NCBI GenBank assembly: GCA_964622455.1
Contig: CAZUQP010000014.1
Span: forward strand, 1-32,721
Direction: 5' to 3'
DNA: 32,721 bases
Origin: CAZUQP01 sp964622455
GTDB taxonomy: Bacteria; Pseudomonadota; Gammaproteobacteria; DSM-16500
This document shows, piece after piece, positions 15,329 through 23,920 of this stretch (position 1 is the first letter of the stretch; each line of letters starts with the position of its first letter). Position numbers and translations under genes: made by a program. The notes below the pieces were generated by a model. The model ran no database searches. It was not told the origin of the DNA and saw nothing but the letters and a program-made list of their open reading frames with translations.

Positions 15329-16991
15329 ATATCATAAAGTTTTTTCATTTTTTTTCTTTCTCAGTCTCTCCTGTTTTTATTTTGGGGCAGGCGTTCTTTT
15401 TCATCTTAATACAGCGTTCCTGGGAAATACGAATTTCGATAAATTTATTTATATATGGAATATAGCCTGGTGGCCTCATGCTTTACATCACCACTTAAAT
15501 CCTTTTTTTCCTGCTATCGTGTGGGCACCCACTGGCATTAATTTAGCGAAAGTCACATCCTTACCCGCGCTGGCTTTGATAGGATCACCCATTACATTAT
15601 TATTTGGACCTATCGTTACTTACAATCTTATGATGCTATTTTCACCCGCTTTAGCGGCTTGGACAGCCTATTTATTGGCGCACGCTATTCTAAAAACAGC
15701 ACGCTATGCGCTTATTACAGGTTATTTATATGGTTATTCCTGCTATATGATTTCTCATATGCTAGGACACTTAAATTTAGTTGCGCCTGCATTCTTGCTG
15801 CCTTTATTTCCACTGTTATTACTTTATTGGTTAGATCATAAAATTTCTTTTTCGAAAAGTATTTTCTTCCTCACTACACTGTTGACTTCTTTGTTCCTCA
15901 TTTCTAGCGAAATATTTGTTACATGTACCTTTTTTGGAAGTTTAATATTTTCTATAGCAATATTTTTATTTACCGAAAAAAGATCCGACTTATTGCAATT
16001 TACTAAAATAATTTTTTTATCTTACTTATTCACAGCACTTCTGATATCTCCTTACCTTTATTATTTTTTTACAGATCATATCATGAATAAAATTGGAGCT
16101 GGCGTCACCGCTGCCTCCAATGATTTTCTTGATCTATTTATTCCTGATGCATTATTTCTATTGACCCAGGAAGCGTGCAAAGGATTAACATCCTTATTCA
16201 CTTGCAATATTTTTGAATGGAATACCTATCTTGGATTAGGGTTAATAACAATATTAATTCTTTACGCTAATCAATTTTGGAAATTTAATAGCGGAAAATT
16301 TCTTATTTTGTCTGTCATAATCTTGACTCTTGCATCCTTCGGTCCATCACTGCATATAGCCGGATTTAAAGTCCTGGGATTCCCTTGGCGATTTTTATTC
16401 ATGCTTCCTATTCTGCATTTAATTGCACCCGCTCGAATTGCATTACTTGCCAGTCTGCCCATCGCACTTTGCGTGGGATGCTGGGCACAAAAAAGTTCTT
16501 TTTCCATTAAAAGTCGAATGCTATTAGTAACGCTTGCAATATTATTTTTACTACCCACTTTTCATCAAGCATCTCGTCCAACAGTATTCACGACAACGAA
16601 CAATCCTCTCTTTTTTAGCGCGGGTATTTATAAAAAATATCTCTCTTCAGAAGACAACCTATTAATATTACCTTATTTTGATAAAGGAGCTCAGTTATTA
16701 TGGCAAGAACAGTCCCATTTTTCTTTTCGTATGGCAGATGGATACCTTGGCGATATGCCTGCAGCTTACCAAAAAGATGCTGTCAGTTTATATTTACTAA
16801 AAACCAAACCCGATTCTGCGCTCAACAAAAAAATATTCCTAGCGTTTTTGAATAATCATCACATCACAAAAATCATCATTGCCGATCGAACCCATCTCGC
16901 ATGGTCATCCTTATTGAATCAAATAGATCCATCACCTCAAAAAGTAGGTGGTGTAGTGCTTTATCGTCTACAAGAAGGGCCCAGACACTGA
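15321..16991 (+). CDS. Polytopic membrane protein, GT-C glycosyltransferase-like
   Basis: Protein of 556 residues with about 11-12 hydrophobic helices followed by a hydrophilic C-terminal domain of about 125 residues. The first extracytoplasmic loop has an Asp followed by aromatic residues (NFDKFIYIWNIAWW), the layout of lipid-phosphate-sugar-dependent GT-C enzymes, and the overall form resembles YfhO-like or mannosyltransferase-like membrane proteins. I do not recognise a named family with certainty. It starts at GTG 15321 inside the end of the DPM1-like gene, so the two are co-translated and probably work as donor maker and membrane sugar transferase. The target (glycan, lipid or protein) is unknown. 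It ends convergent with dcd, with 62 bases between the stops and no clear terminator. Confidence 0.7.
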   Translation: MYKYHKVFSFFFFLSLSCFYFGAGVLFHLNTAFLGNTNFDKFIYIWNIAWWPHALHHHLNPFFPAIVWAPTGINLAKVTSLPALALIGSPITLLFGPIVTYNLMMLFSPALAAWTAYLLAHAILKTARYALITGYLYGYSCYMISHMLGHLNLVAPAFLLPLFPLLLLYWLDHKISFSKSIFFLTTLLTSLFLISSEIFVTCTFFGSLIFSIAIFLFTEKRSDLLQFTKIIFLSYLFTALLISPYLYYFFTDHIMNKIGAGVTAASNDFLDLFIPDALFLLTQEACKGLTSLFTCNIFEWNTYLGLGLITILILYANQFWKFNSGKFLILSVIILTLASFGPSLHIAGFKVLGFPWRFLFMLPILHLIAPARIALLASLPIALCVGCWAQKSSFSIKSRMLLVTLAILFLLPTFHQASRPTVFTTTNNPLFFSAGIYKKYLSSEDNLLILPYFDKGAQLLWQEQSHFSFRMADGYLGDMPAAYQKDAVSLYLLKTKPDSALNKKIFLAFLNNHHITKIIIADRTHLAWSSLLNQIDPSPQKVGGVVLYRLQEGPRH

Positions 16992-17053
16992 GAAACTTCT
17001 TTTTCTTCTGTTGATGATGTAAATAAAATAATAAAAGTTCTTCGTCTGCTGCC

Positions 17054-17620
17054 TTAAGCAATCGGCAAGGTCACGCCGCGCTGGCCTTGATATTTTCCTT
17101 GGCGGTCTTTATACGATGTTTCGCAAATTTCATCTGATTCTAAAAATAATAATTGTGCGACACCTTCATTAGCATAAATTTTTGCAGGTAAAGGTGTGGT
17201 ATTTGAAAACTCAAGTGTAATATGCCCTTCCCATTCAGGTTCAAGCGGAGTCACATTCACAATAATACCGCAGCGGGCATAGGTTGATTTGCCCACACAA
17301 ATCACTAATACATTACGCGGCACACGAAGATATTCAACACTGCGTGCTAAGGCAAATGAATTAGGCGGAATAATACAGACATCAGATTCAACATTCACGA
17401 AACTTGTTTCACAAAATTGTTTAGGATCAACAATCGCGGAATTAATATTAGTAAATACTTTAAATTCTCTCGCGCATCGCACATCATAACCATAACTTGA
17501 TGTGCCATGCGAAATCCTCTTGCCTAAATGTCCATCCCGAACTTGTTTTTCTTCGAACGGATCAATCATACTGCATTGCTCCGCCATGCGGCGAATCCAT
17601 TTATCCGATTTAATGCTCAT
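17054..17620 (-). CDS. dcd: dCTP deaminase
   Basis: Converts dCTP to dUTP in pyrimidine deoxynucleotide synthesis. It has 188 residues, the length of the gammaproteobacterial enzyme. Diagnostic segments are MSIKSDKWIRRMAE, GTSSYGYDVRCA, CIIPPNSFALARSVEY, GKSTYARCGIIVNVTPLEP with WEGHITLEFSN (catalytic Glu region), and YQGQRGVTLP at the end. It follows mrp by 14 bases, likely as one transcript. No unusual features. Confidence 0.97.
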   Translation of the reverse strand: MSIKSDKWIRRMAEQCSMIDPFEEKQVRDGHLGKRISHGTSSYGYDVRCAREFKVFTNINSAIVDPKQFCETSFVNVESDVCIIPPNSFALARSVEYLRVPRNVLVICVGKSTYARCGIIVNVTPLEPEWEGHITLEFSNTTPLPAKIYANEGVAQLLFLESDEICETSYKDRQGKYQGQRGVTLPIA

Positions 17621-17634
17621 AAAGATTTACCTTT

Positions 17635-18453
17635 TTAATCATTTCTAATCACGATTTTTGGAAACTTACTTGAATCATCTTGAACCTGCAAGGAAAGTTT
17701 TGCCATTATTTTTTGGGCGATATTTCGATAAAGCGCAGCATAGGCACCGGCAGGATCCGCTACTACCGTTGGTTGACCGCTGTCAGTTTGTTCCCGGATA
17801 GTGATATCAAGCGGTAATGCGCCTAATAACGGAATTCCATATTGTTCTGCTAAACGAGCACCGCCCCCTTCACCAAAAATAGATTCGGCGTGCCCGCAGG
17901 CTGAACAAATATGAACACTCATATTTTCAACAACGCCTAATACTGGAATTTTAACTTTATGAAACATTTCATAGGCACGTCTTGCATCAAGCAAAGCAAG
18001 ATCTTGCGGCGTTGTCACAATGAGAGCACCTGTCACCGGAATTTTTTGTGCGAGTGTTAATTGGATATCGCCTGTGCCTGGAGGCAAATCAATGATGAGA
18101 TAATCCAAATTGTCCCACAGCGTATCATTCAATAATTGCTGCAATGCACTGCTGACCATAGGCCCCCGCCAAATCATGGGGGTCTTCTCCCCAATGAGAT
18201 AACCAATTGACATCGATTGGATGCCATGTGCCACGATCGGTAGAATTTTTTTCCCGTCTTTGACCTCAGGTTCCGCCCGAATACCCAACATCAGCGGAAT
18301 GCTTGGCCCATAAATATCAGCATCCAAGATGCCTGTACGAGCGCCCAGGAGCGCCAAGGCCAAGGCAAGATTGACAGCCGTTGTTGATTTTCCAACACCG
18401 CCTTTGCCAGATGCAATTGCAATGATTTTTTGGACAGAGGGTAATGCGTTCAT
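17635..18453 (-). CDS. mrp: Iron-sulfur cluster carrier ATPase Mrp/ApbC
   Basis: P-loop ATPase of 272 residues that carries Fe-S clusters to target proteins. The deviant Walker A is GKGGVGKS (residues 16-23), followed by LDADIYGPSIP, DLPPGTGD and the cluster-binding pair Cys183/Cys186 in HICSACGH. The N-terminal DUF59/MIP18 domain found in longer Mrp proteins (about 370 residues in E. coli) is missing; the ATG at 18453 directly precedes the ATPase, and the divergent metG promoter leaves no room for more. The gene pairs with downstream dcd. Mrp divergent from metG is a common gammaproteobacterial layout. Confidence 0.93.
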   Translation of the reverse strand: MNALPSVQKIIAIASGKGGVGKSTTAVNLALALALLGARTGILDADIYGPSIPLMLGIRAEPEVKDGKKILPIVAHGIQSMSIGYLIGEKTPMIWRGPMVSSALQQLLNDTLWDNLDYLIIDLPPGTGDIQLTLAQKIPVTGALIVTTPQDLALLDARRAYEMFHKVKIPVLGVVENMSVHICSACGHAESIFGEGGGARLAEQYGIPLLGALPLDITIREQTDSGQPTVVADPAGAYAALYRNIAQKIMAKLSLQVQDDSSKFPKIVIRND

Positions 18454-18482
18454 TTAAAAAATGCCATGATTAAAGTGGCTCA

Positions 18483-18507
18483 ATTATAGAGAATAACATG
18501 CTATAAT
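18483..18507. promoter_or_regulatory. Overlapping divergent promoters of metG (+) and mrp (-)
   Basis: On the plus strand a perfect extended -10, tgctataat (18499-18507), lies 32 bases before the metG ATG; its -35 is weak, as allowed for extended -10 promoters. On the minus strand a perfect tataat is read from attata (18483-18488), upstream of mrp by about 30 bases. The two -10 boxes are only 13 bases apart, so polymerase binding at one probably excludes the other. Confidence 0.55.
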
Positions 18508-18539
18508 TCAGCAATTTTTTAGAAGGATTGATTGTTTGC

Positions 18540-20555
18540 ATGGTCGAACCCAAACGTAAAATACTCGCAACCTACGCGCTGCCCTACGCCAATGGTTCAC
18601 TTCACTTAGGCCATTTAGTCGGATTCATTCAAGCTGACATCTGGGTTCGTTTTCAAAAAATGCGCGGCCATGATTGTCTTTATATCTCTGGCTCGGATAG
18701 CCATGGCACGCCCATCATGATTCAAGCTGAAAAAGCCAATATCACGCCCGAAGAATTAGTGACTGAAGTCCATAAAGAACAGGAAAAAGATATAGCCGAT
18801 TTTCTGATAGACTTGGATCATTATCACACGACGCATTCTAAAGAAAATAAAGAATTAGTAGAAACAGTCTTCAAACGTCATCTTCAACAAGGCAATATTA
18901 TTAAACATACGATCAAACAAGCCTTTGATCCGGAAAAAAAGATGTTTCTTCCCGATCGTTTCGTTAAAGGTGAGTGTCCGCGATGCGCTGCAAAAGAGCA
19001 ATATGGAGATAATTGCGAAGTGTGCGGAGCAACTTACTCTCCAACCGAATTAAAAAATGCTTATTCCACATTATCGGGCGCAAAACCTATTGAAAAAGAA
19101 TCGGAACATTATTTTTTTAAACTGACCCACTTTGAAAATTTCTTGCGTGACTGGACTCGAGGCGGCCATTTGCAAAGTGAAGTTACCCATAAATTGGATG
19201 AATGGTTTAAAGCAGGATTAAAAGAGTGGGACATTTCACGCGATGCGCCCTACTTTGGCTTTCAAATTCCAGGTGAAAAAGATAAATATTTTTATTGCTG
19301 GTTAGATGCCCCGATTGGTTATATGGCTAGCTTTAAAAAGCTTTGCGCACAAAAACCAGAACTTAACTTTAACACTTACTGGGATAAAGAAAGCCCTGTC
19401 GAACTTCATCAATTTATTGGTAAAGACATTATTTATTTTCATGCTTTATTTTGGCCCGCCGTTTTAAAAGGCGCTGATTATCGCACCCCGACTTCCATCA
19501 TGACCCATGGATTTCTCACTATTGATGGGCAGAAAATGTCGAAATCGCGCGGTACATTTATTAAAGCGCGCACTTATTTAAATCATTTTAAGCCTGAATA
19601 TTTACGTTACTATTTAGCAGCTAAATTAAGTGAGCGCATCGAAGATATTGATATCAATTTGGATGACTTCATTCAACGGATTAACGCCGATGTGATCGGA
19701 AAGTTTGTCAATATCGCGAGCCGCTCGGCGAGTTTTATTAATAAATATTTTGATAATCAATTGTCCGCCAAACTCGCTGAACCCTCATTATTTAAACTCT
19801 TTAGTGAAACAGGAAATACTATTGCGCAAAAATTTGAAAATTTTAATTTTAGCCAAGCCATGCGAGAAATCATGGCACTTGCTGATCGCGCTAACCAATA
19901 TATCGATGAAAAAAAACCATGGCTTCTGATTAAAGATCCCGCAAAAAAAGAAGAAGCACACGCGGTTTGCAGTATGGGAATTGAATTATTTCGTTTGCTG
20001 ATGATTTATTTAAAACCTGTGATGCCTTCTATGGCAAAACGGGTTGAAACATTTTTAAATTGTAATCCGTTTGTTTGGACAGATAAAAATAAACCTTTAT
20101 TGCATCATAAAATCAATGAATTTGAACCCTTAGCAGAACGGCTGGAAAAACAACAAAGTGAGGCACTGAAAATGGACGCACAAAAAACCGCTGAAGAAAA
20201 TACATCATCTACTCCTACTCCAAAAAATTTCATCAGTATCGATGATTTTGCGAAAATTGATTTACGTATCGCAAAAATTATTCGGGCAGAACATATAGAA
20301 GGTGCTGAGAAATTACTACGACTTGAATTAGACTTGGGCAATGAAAAGCGGCAAGTCTTTGCTGGTATTAAATCCGCTTATCAGCCTGAACAATTGCTTG
20401 ATAAATTGATTGTGGTGGTTGCAAATCTCGCCCCACGCAAAATGCGTTTTGGTGTATCAGAAGGTATGATGTTGGTTGCGAAAGGAAATAGCGAAAAAGA
20501 TTTGTGGATTATTAGCCCTGAAAGCGGGGCAGAACCTGGAATGAAAGTACAATAA
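18540..20555 (+). CDS. metG: Methionyl-tRNA synthetase
   Basis: Charges tRNA-Met with methionine. It has 671 residues, the dimeric two-domain type. The catalytic Rossmann fold has the HIGH-type motif HLGH (residues 22-25); a zinc knuckle has Cys146, Cys149, Cys159 and Cys162; KMSKS is at 332-336. A helical anticodon domain follows, then a low-complexity linker (about residues 545-565) and a C-terminal EMAPII-like tRNA-binding domain (FAKIDLRIAKII... VVVANLAPRKMRFG). The ATG at 18540 was chosen; the TTG at 18528 abuts the AGAAGGA site and could not use it. The stop overlaps the next gene by one base. Confidence 0.97.
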   Translation: MVEPKRKILATYALPYANGSLHLGHLVGFIQADIWVRFQKMRGHDCLYISGSDSHGTPIMIQAEKANITPEELVTEVHKEQEKDIADFLIDLDHYHTTHSKENKELVETVFKRHLQQGNIIKHTIKQAFDPEKKMFLPDRFVKGECPRCAAKEQYGDNCEVCGATYSPTELKNAYSTLSGAKPIEKESEHYFFKLTHFENFLRDWTRGGHLQSEVTHKLDEWFKAGLKEWDISRDAPYFGFQIPGEKDKYFYCWLDAPIGYMASFKKLCAQKPELNFNTYWDKESPVELHQFIGKDIIYFHALFWPAVLKGADYRTPTSIMTHGFLTIDGQKMSKSRGTFIKARTYLNHFKPEYLRYYLAAKLSERIEDIDINLDDFIQRINADVIGKFVNIASRSASFINKYFDNQLSAKLAEPSLFKLFSETGNTIAQKFENFNFSQAMREIMALADRANQYIDEKKPWLLIKDPAKKEEAHAVCSMGIELFRLLMIYLKPVMPSMAKRVETFLNCNPFVWTDKNKPLLHHKINEFEPLAERLEKQQSEALKMDAQKTAEENTSSTPTPKNFISIDDFAKIDLRIAKIIRAEHIEGAEKLLRLELDLGNEKRQVFAGIKSAYQPEQLLDKLIVVVANLAPRKMRFGVSEGMMLVAKGNSEKDLWIISPESGAEPGMKVQ

Positions 20556-20956
20556 TGTCAAACGAAATGATTTTAAAAAAAGTTGCATTGATTCGAGAGG
20601 CAGAGTGTATTGGCTGCACCAAGTGCATTGATGCATGCCCAACCGATGCTATTTTAGGCAGCGCAAAACACATGCACACCGTTATCACGGCTGAATGCAT
20701 CGGCTGCAAATTATGTGTGCTACCTTGCCCTGTTGACTGTATCGACATCCTAACATTCGACGCCGTTAAACCTGATCATACTCTCCGAAAACAACAAATT
20801 GAACATATTAAACACCGCTTTCATGCACGAAAAAATCGCTTACAAGAAAAAAAAGAGAATTCTATTGCGGCTTATTCGTTGGATAAACAAAAATTATATA
20901 TTACAGAAGCCATCGCGCGGGAAAAAGTGAAAAAAACTAAATTTATTAACTCATAA
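20555..20956 (+). CDS. RnfB-like 2x[4Fe-4S] ferredoxin
   Basis: Small iron-sulfur protein of 133 residues. Two complete cluster motifs are present, CIGCTKCIDACPTDAI and CIGCKLCVLPCPVDCI, spaced as in the ferredoxin domain of RnfB/RsxB. The N-terminal membrane anchor and the Fe-S domain that full-length RnfB carries ahead of these motifs are missing, and the tail (about 50 residues) is charged and basic. The ATG overlaps the metG stop (TAATG). In other gammaproteobacteria metG can be followed by rnfABCDGE and nth; none of those follow here. It is probably a retained, shortened RnfB homologue acting as a soluble electron carrier, but its partner is unknown. Confidence 0.85.
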   Translation: MSNEMILKKVALIREAECIGCTKCIDACPTDAILGSAKHMHTVITAECIGCKLCVLPCPVDCIDILTFDAVKPDHTLRKQQIEHIKHRFHARKNRLQEKKENSIAAYSLDKQKLYITEAIAREKVKKTKFINS

Positions 20957-20983
20957 AATTTAATTTTGCAGAGGAGAATGATG

Positions 20984-21832
20984 ATGAAGAAAATACATTT
21001 TTTTAAAGGGATCATTTTTTTAGGGAGCTTGTTCAGTATGCTGTTAAGCGGAGAATTAAATGCAGCAACATCTTCATGCTCGATTTCATATGAAGATATG
21101 GGCTCTGGAAAACCGTTAGTCTTGATCCATGCATTTCCAACCGATCAACGACTTTTTAAACCACAGCAAGAAAAATTAAAGAAACATTTTCGAGTAATTA
21201 CGCTTGATTTATGGGGATTTGGACAATCTGCCAAAACAGATGGACAAGCAATTGCGATGACAAACTACGCAGATGAAGTAAAACAATTGCTGGATAAATT
21301 ACGCATCAAAAAAGCGATCATTGGCGGAGAATCGATGGGCGGCTATATTGCACTCGCCTTTTTACAAAAATATCCAAACAATGTAGATGGATTAATTTTA
21401 TCAAATACACAATCAATTGCAGATAGCCCTGAAGCCAAAATCAAACGAGAAAAAACTGCGCTTGATGTACTGCAGCGCGGAACAAAATCATTAATTGATG
21501 GCTTTACGCCAAAAGCCATTTCCCCTAATGCTTCAAAAGAAACAAAACAATTATTAAAAAATATATTAACTGCCCAAAAACCAGAAGGTGTTGCATCTGC
21601 ATTACGCGGCATGTCTTTACGGGAAGACACATCCGATACTCTTGCAAATACATCTTTACCCGTTCTCATTATCACAAGCGATCACGATGAACTGGTTCCA
21701 GCCATTCAAAGTGAACATATGCATACACTCGCAAAAAATAGCAAATTAGTTGTCATTAAAGGAGCAGAACATTTATCTAACCTAGATAAACCCGCTGAAT
21801 GGAATCAAGCAGTGATTGAGATGTTTCACTAA
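20984..21832 (+). CDS. Exported alpha/beta hydrolase
   Basis: Hydrolase of 282 residues with a Sec signal peptide (MKKIHFFKGIIFLGSLFSM, cleavage near residue 28 after LNA). The mature part is a standard alpha/beta hydrolase: oxyanion region IHAFPTDQR, nucleophile Ser117 in GESMGG, acid Asp235 in SDHDELVP, and catalytic His263 in GAEHLSNLDKP. Sequence cannot separate esterase, lipase or thioesterase activity. Three consecutive ATGs (20978, 20981, 20984) follow AGGAG (20972-20976); the third has the best spacing of seven bases. It lies 27 bases after the ferredoxin gene and could share its transcript. Close family members are usually cytosolic, so the export signal is of note. Confidence 0.85.
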   Translation: MKKIHFFKGIIFLGSLFSMLLSGELNAATSSCSISYEDMGSGKPLVLIHAFPTDQRLFKPQQEKLKKHFRVITLDLWGFGQSAKTDGQAIAMTNYADEVKQLLDKLRIKKAIIGGESMGGYIALAFLQKYPNNVDGLILSNTQSIADSPEAKIKREKTALDVLQRGTKSLIDGFTPKAISPNASKETKQLLKNILTAQKPEGVASALRGMSLREDTSDTLANTSLPVLIITSDHDELVPAIQSEHMHTLAKNSKLVVIKGAEHLSNLDKPAEWNQAVIEMFH

Positions 21833-21880
21833 ATTTTACTACCCCTGGGAAACAATAAACATTCTTGGGGATAAAAAAAT

Positions 21881-21931
21881 ATGAGCCCTATCCTATGCCT
21901 ATTCATCACAATACTCTTCTTCAACTCATGA
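21881..21931 (+). CDS. Possible 16-codon leader peptide overlapping the ankyrin gene start
   Basis: A short open frame begins at an ATG 11 bases after gggg (21867-21870) and encodes a hydrophobic peptide (MSPILCLFITILFFNS). Its TGA overlaps the in-frame ATG at 21928 of the ankyrin gene as ATGA. It has a better placed purine-rich site than the ankyrin gene's own ATG at 21895. It may couple translation or may be chance; the evidence is positional only. Confidence 0.25.
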   Translation: MSPILCLFITILFFNS

Positions 21932-23883
21932 AGTCATTGGGCTATAAAATAAACGAAACAGGGATGTGTTTTGGTTTTGCCCACATGGGCATGCAGGCTA
22001 TTTTGGCGGGCGATCTTCAAACCTATAACCGGCGTTTGGCCTTATTAGAAGACCTGTATTTAGATAAGATTAATATTTCCAATGAAATAAAGTGGGTTAG
22101 AGATAAGGTCAAAGAAAGAAAACCCGATAAAACGCTTCGTACTCAAAAAGAATTAGATCTTTACCTGACTGAGCTGGAAAAAGATCTTTTAAGTATCCCT
22201 GCTTTTTTTGAAGGCGTGACCTTGTACTATTCCCCTTTTTCTTATCCGGATATTTTTGAAGAAGGAAAACAACCGATAATGCAAAACGCAGAATTAACTT
22301 TTCCGCGTGTATTGTCTCAAGAATTAACGACTTTAGTAGAGGAATGTGAACATAAATATCAAATTGAAACAGTGAATATCGAAGCCATCGATAGTTTTTC
22401 CGGTATTTATAACAGGAAAGAACTGCATAAATATTTTGAAACATTACGTGAAGCATTCTCAGAACAAAAGTACGATCAACCCATTAGTTTTATATTGCGA
22501 TCCTCACATCATGCCATAACCGTAGGTTATGATCCGAAACAACAGTCATGGCAATGGATTGATGCAAGTGAAGCAAAAGAAATAAAAGGAAAAATAGTAA
22601 ATGAAATAATGAATGCTTTTTCTTCAAATAATATCTCTGCTTTTTCAACAGAAATTTATGTTAAAAAACCTAATAGCCAACAAGCTAAAAATTGTTTGTC
22701 TGTATGCCAGGAAAAGAAAACCTGGCAAAATTTACATTGCATTACCCGAGAAAAAGTCAAAAAAAGAGATTCTGACGGAGTTTCTTGGTTATATATTACT
22801 GCAAAACGAAACCAGATTGAAACAATGAAATTATTACTCGCCGAAGGCGCAGATCCAAATCAAGGGTTCACTCGTAATGGCGTAGCGCCTCTTCATTGGG
22901 CTGCCTATCATGGTAATATTAAAGCCGTTAGTGCATTGCTTGAAGCAAAAGCGAATCCAAATCAAGCGCGCGTAGATAATGGCCTAACCCCGCTTTGTAT
23001 TGCTACCCAAGAAGGGAATTTTGGCGCAATATACTTACTATGTAATAACGGTGCGAACCCCAATCAACCACGTACGGATACTGGCGAAACACCCCTTCAT
23101 AAAGCCGCTTGTAACAATGACATTAATGCCGTCATTTTATTGCTTGAAGCAAAAGCAGATATCGATGCGACATGTACTTATGAAGTTTCCCTACTCAAAA
23201 AATTTGCAGAAATGAATCATAAAAAAAATGAAATGGAAAAATTAATAAAAAAACATGATATTTCAGAAAAATTATCTGATTTGACAGCATTACATTTAGC
23301 CGCGCTTTTTAATCATCCCGAGATAGTGCAGTTATTACTTGATCATGATGCAAGACATATCAGTGCTCATAATTTGTTGCCGCGAGATTTTGCTTTAGTG
23401 ATGGGCAATCAAGCGATGGTTGATATGTTAGATGAGTATAATATTAAAAAACGGCTTCAAGAAGCAGAAGATCATCAATCGTCATTTTTTGTTTTTTTAG
23501 GTCGACGTATGATTTTAAAAAAAATGCGGGATGAAAAAACTCCTATAGAGATACGAAACAATTTTTTTGAATTAGATAACTTTGCCTCTCAATTAATAAA
23601 ACTCATTCCTCCCAATATATTTAAAAAAAATGAGAAAGAAATTCAAGCATTAAAAAAATTAAATCAGATTATTTCGGAAACTTATCATCACTTTTATTTA
23701 TCTCATGGGAAAGAATTTGAGATAGTTCTTAAAACATTAGAAAACCAAGCGCAGTTGATTTTCATTAACCTTAGACCGCCACCTGCGAGCACTATTATCG
23801 GATTATTTAAAAAACCTAAACCTTCCCCTTTATATCATTCGATGCAAAAAATATTAGAGGAACATCGATACAAGATAGGATGA
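21895..23883 (+). CDS. Ankyrin-repeat protein with papain-like N-terminal domain (candidate host-directed effector)
   Basis: Protein of 662 residues with no signal peptide or membrane segment. Residues about 1-260 form a domain with a Cys in GMCFGFAHMGMQA (Cys25), a His pair followed by hydrophobic strand residues in SSHHAITVGYD (His205/206), and an Asp in QWIDAS (Asp223): the order and local context of a Cys-His-Asp papain-like or C58-type protease. Residues about 285-530 hold roughly five or six ankyrin repeats (GVAPLHWAAYHGNIKAVSALL; GETPLHKAACNN...; TALHLAALFNHPEIVQLLL), separated by a degenerate stretch. The C-terminal 130 residues are helical and charged. Such mosaic proteins are typical secreted effectors of Legionellales, but no secretion signal can be read here. 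Start choice is uncertain: 21895 lacks a ribosome-binding site, and 21928 or TTG 21865 are alternatives. It ends convergent with yhdP. Confidence 0.8.
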   Translation: MPIHHNTLLQLMKSLGYKINETGMCFGFAHMGMQAILAGDLQTYNRRLALLEDLYLDKINISNEIKWVRDKVKERKPDKTLRTQKELDLYLTELEKDLLSIPAFFEGVTLYYSPFSYPDIFEEGKQPIMQNAELTFPRVLSQELTTLVEECEHKYQIETVNIEAIDSFSGIYNRKELHKYFETLREAFSEQKYDQPISFILRSSHHAITVGYDPKQQSWQWIDASEAKEIKGKIVNEIMNAFSSNNISAFSTEIYVKKPNSQQAKNCLSVCQEKKTWQNLHCITREKVKKRDSDGVSWLYITAKRNQIETMKLLLAEGADPNQGFTRNGVAPLHWAAYHGNIKAVSALLEAKANPNQARVDNGLTPLCIATQEGNFGAIYLLCNNGANPNQPRTDTGETPLHKAACNNDINAVILLLEAKADIDATCTYEVSLLKKFAEMNHKKNEMEKLIKKHDISEKLSDLTALHLAALFNHPEIVQLLLDHDARHISAHNLLPRDFALVMGNQAMVDMLDEYNIKKRLQEAEDHQSSFFVFLGRRMILKKMRDEKTPIEIRNNFFELDNFASQLIKLIPPNIFKKNEKEIQALKKLNQIISETYHHFYLSHGKEFEIVLKTLENQAQLIFINLRPPPASTIIGLFKKPKPSPLYHSMQKILEEHRYKIG

Positions 23884-23920
23884 TTCTAGAATTTGTTTAT
23901 CAACAATGATATTTCCCACT

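Noticed and set aside
21842..21870. cccc...gggg hairpin after the hydrolase gene as a terminator.
   Set aside because: It is followed by A-rich sequence (ataaaaaaat), not a T-run; mismatches and wobble pairs weaken the stem.
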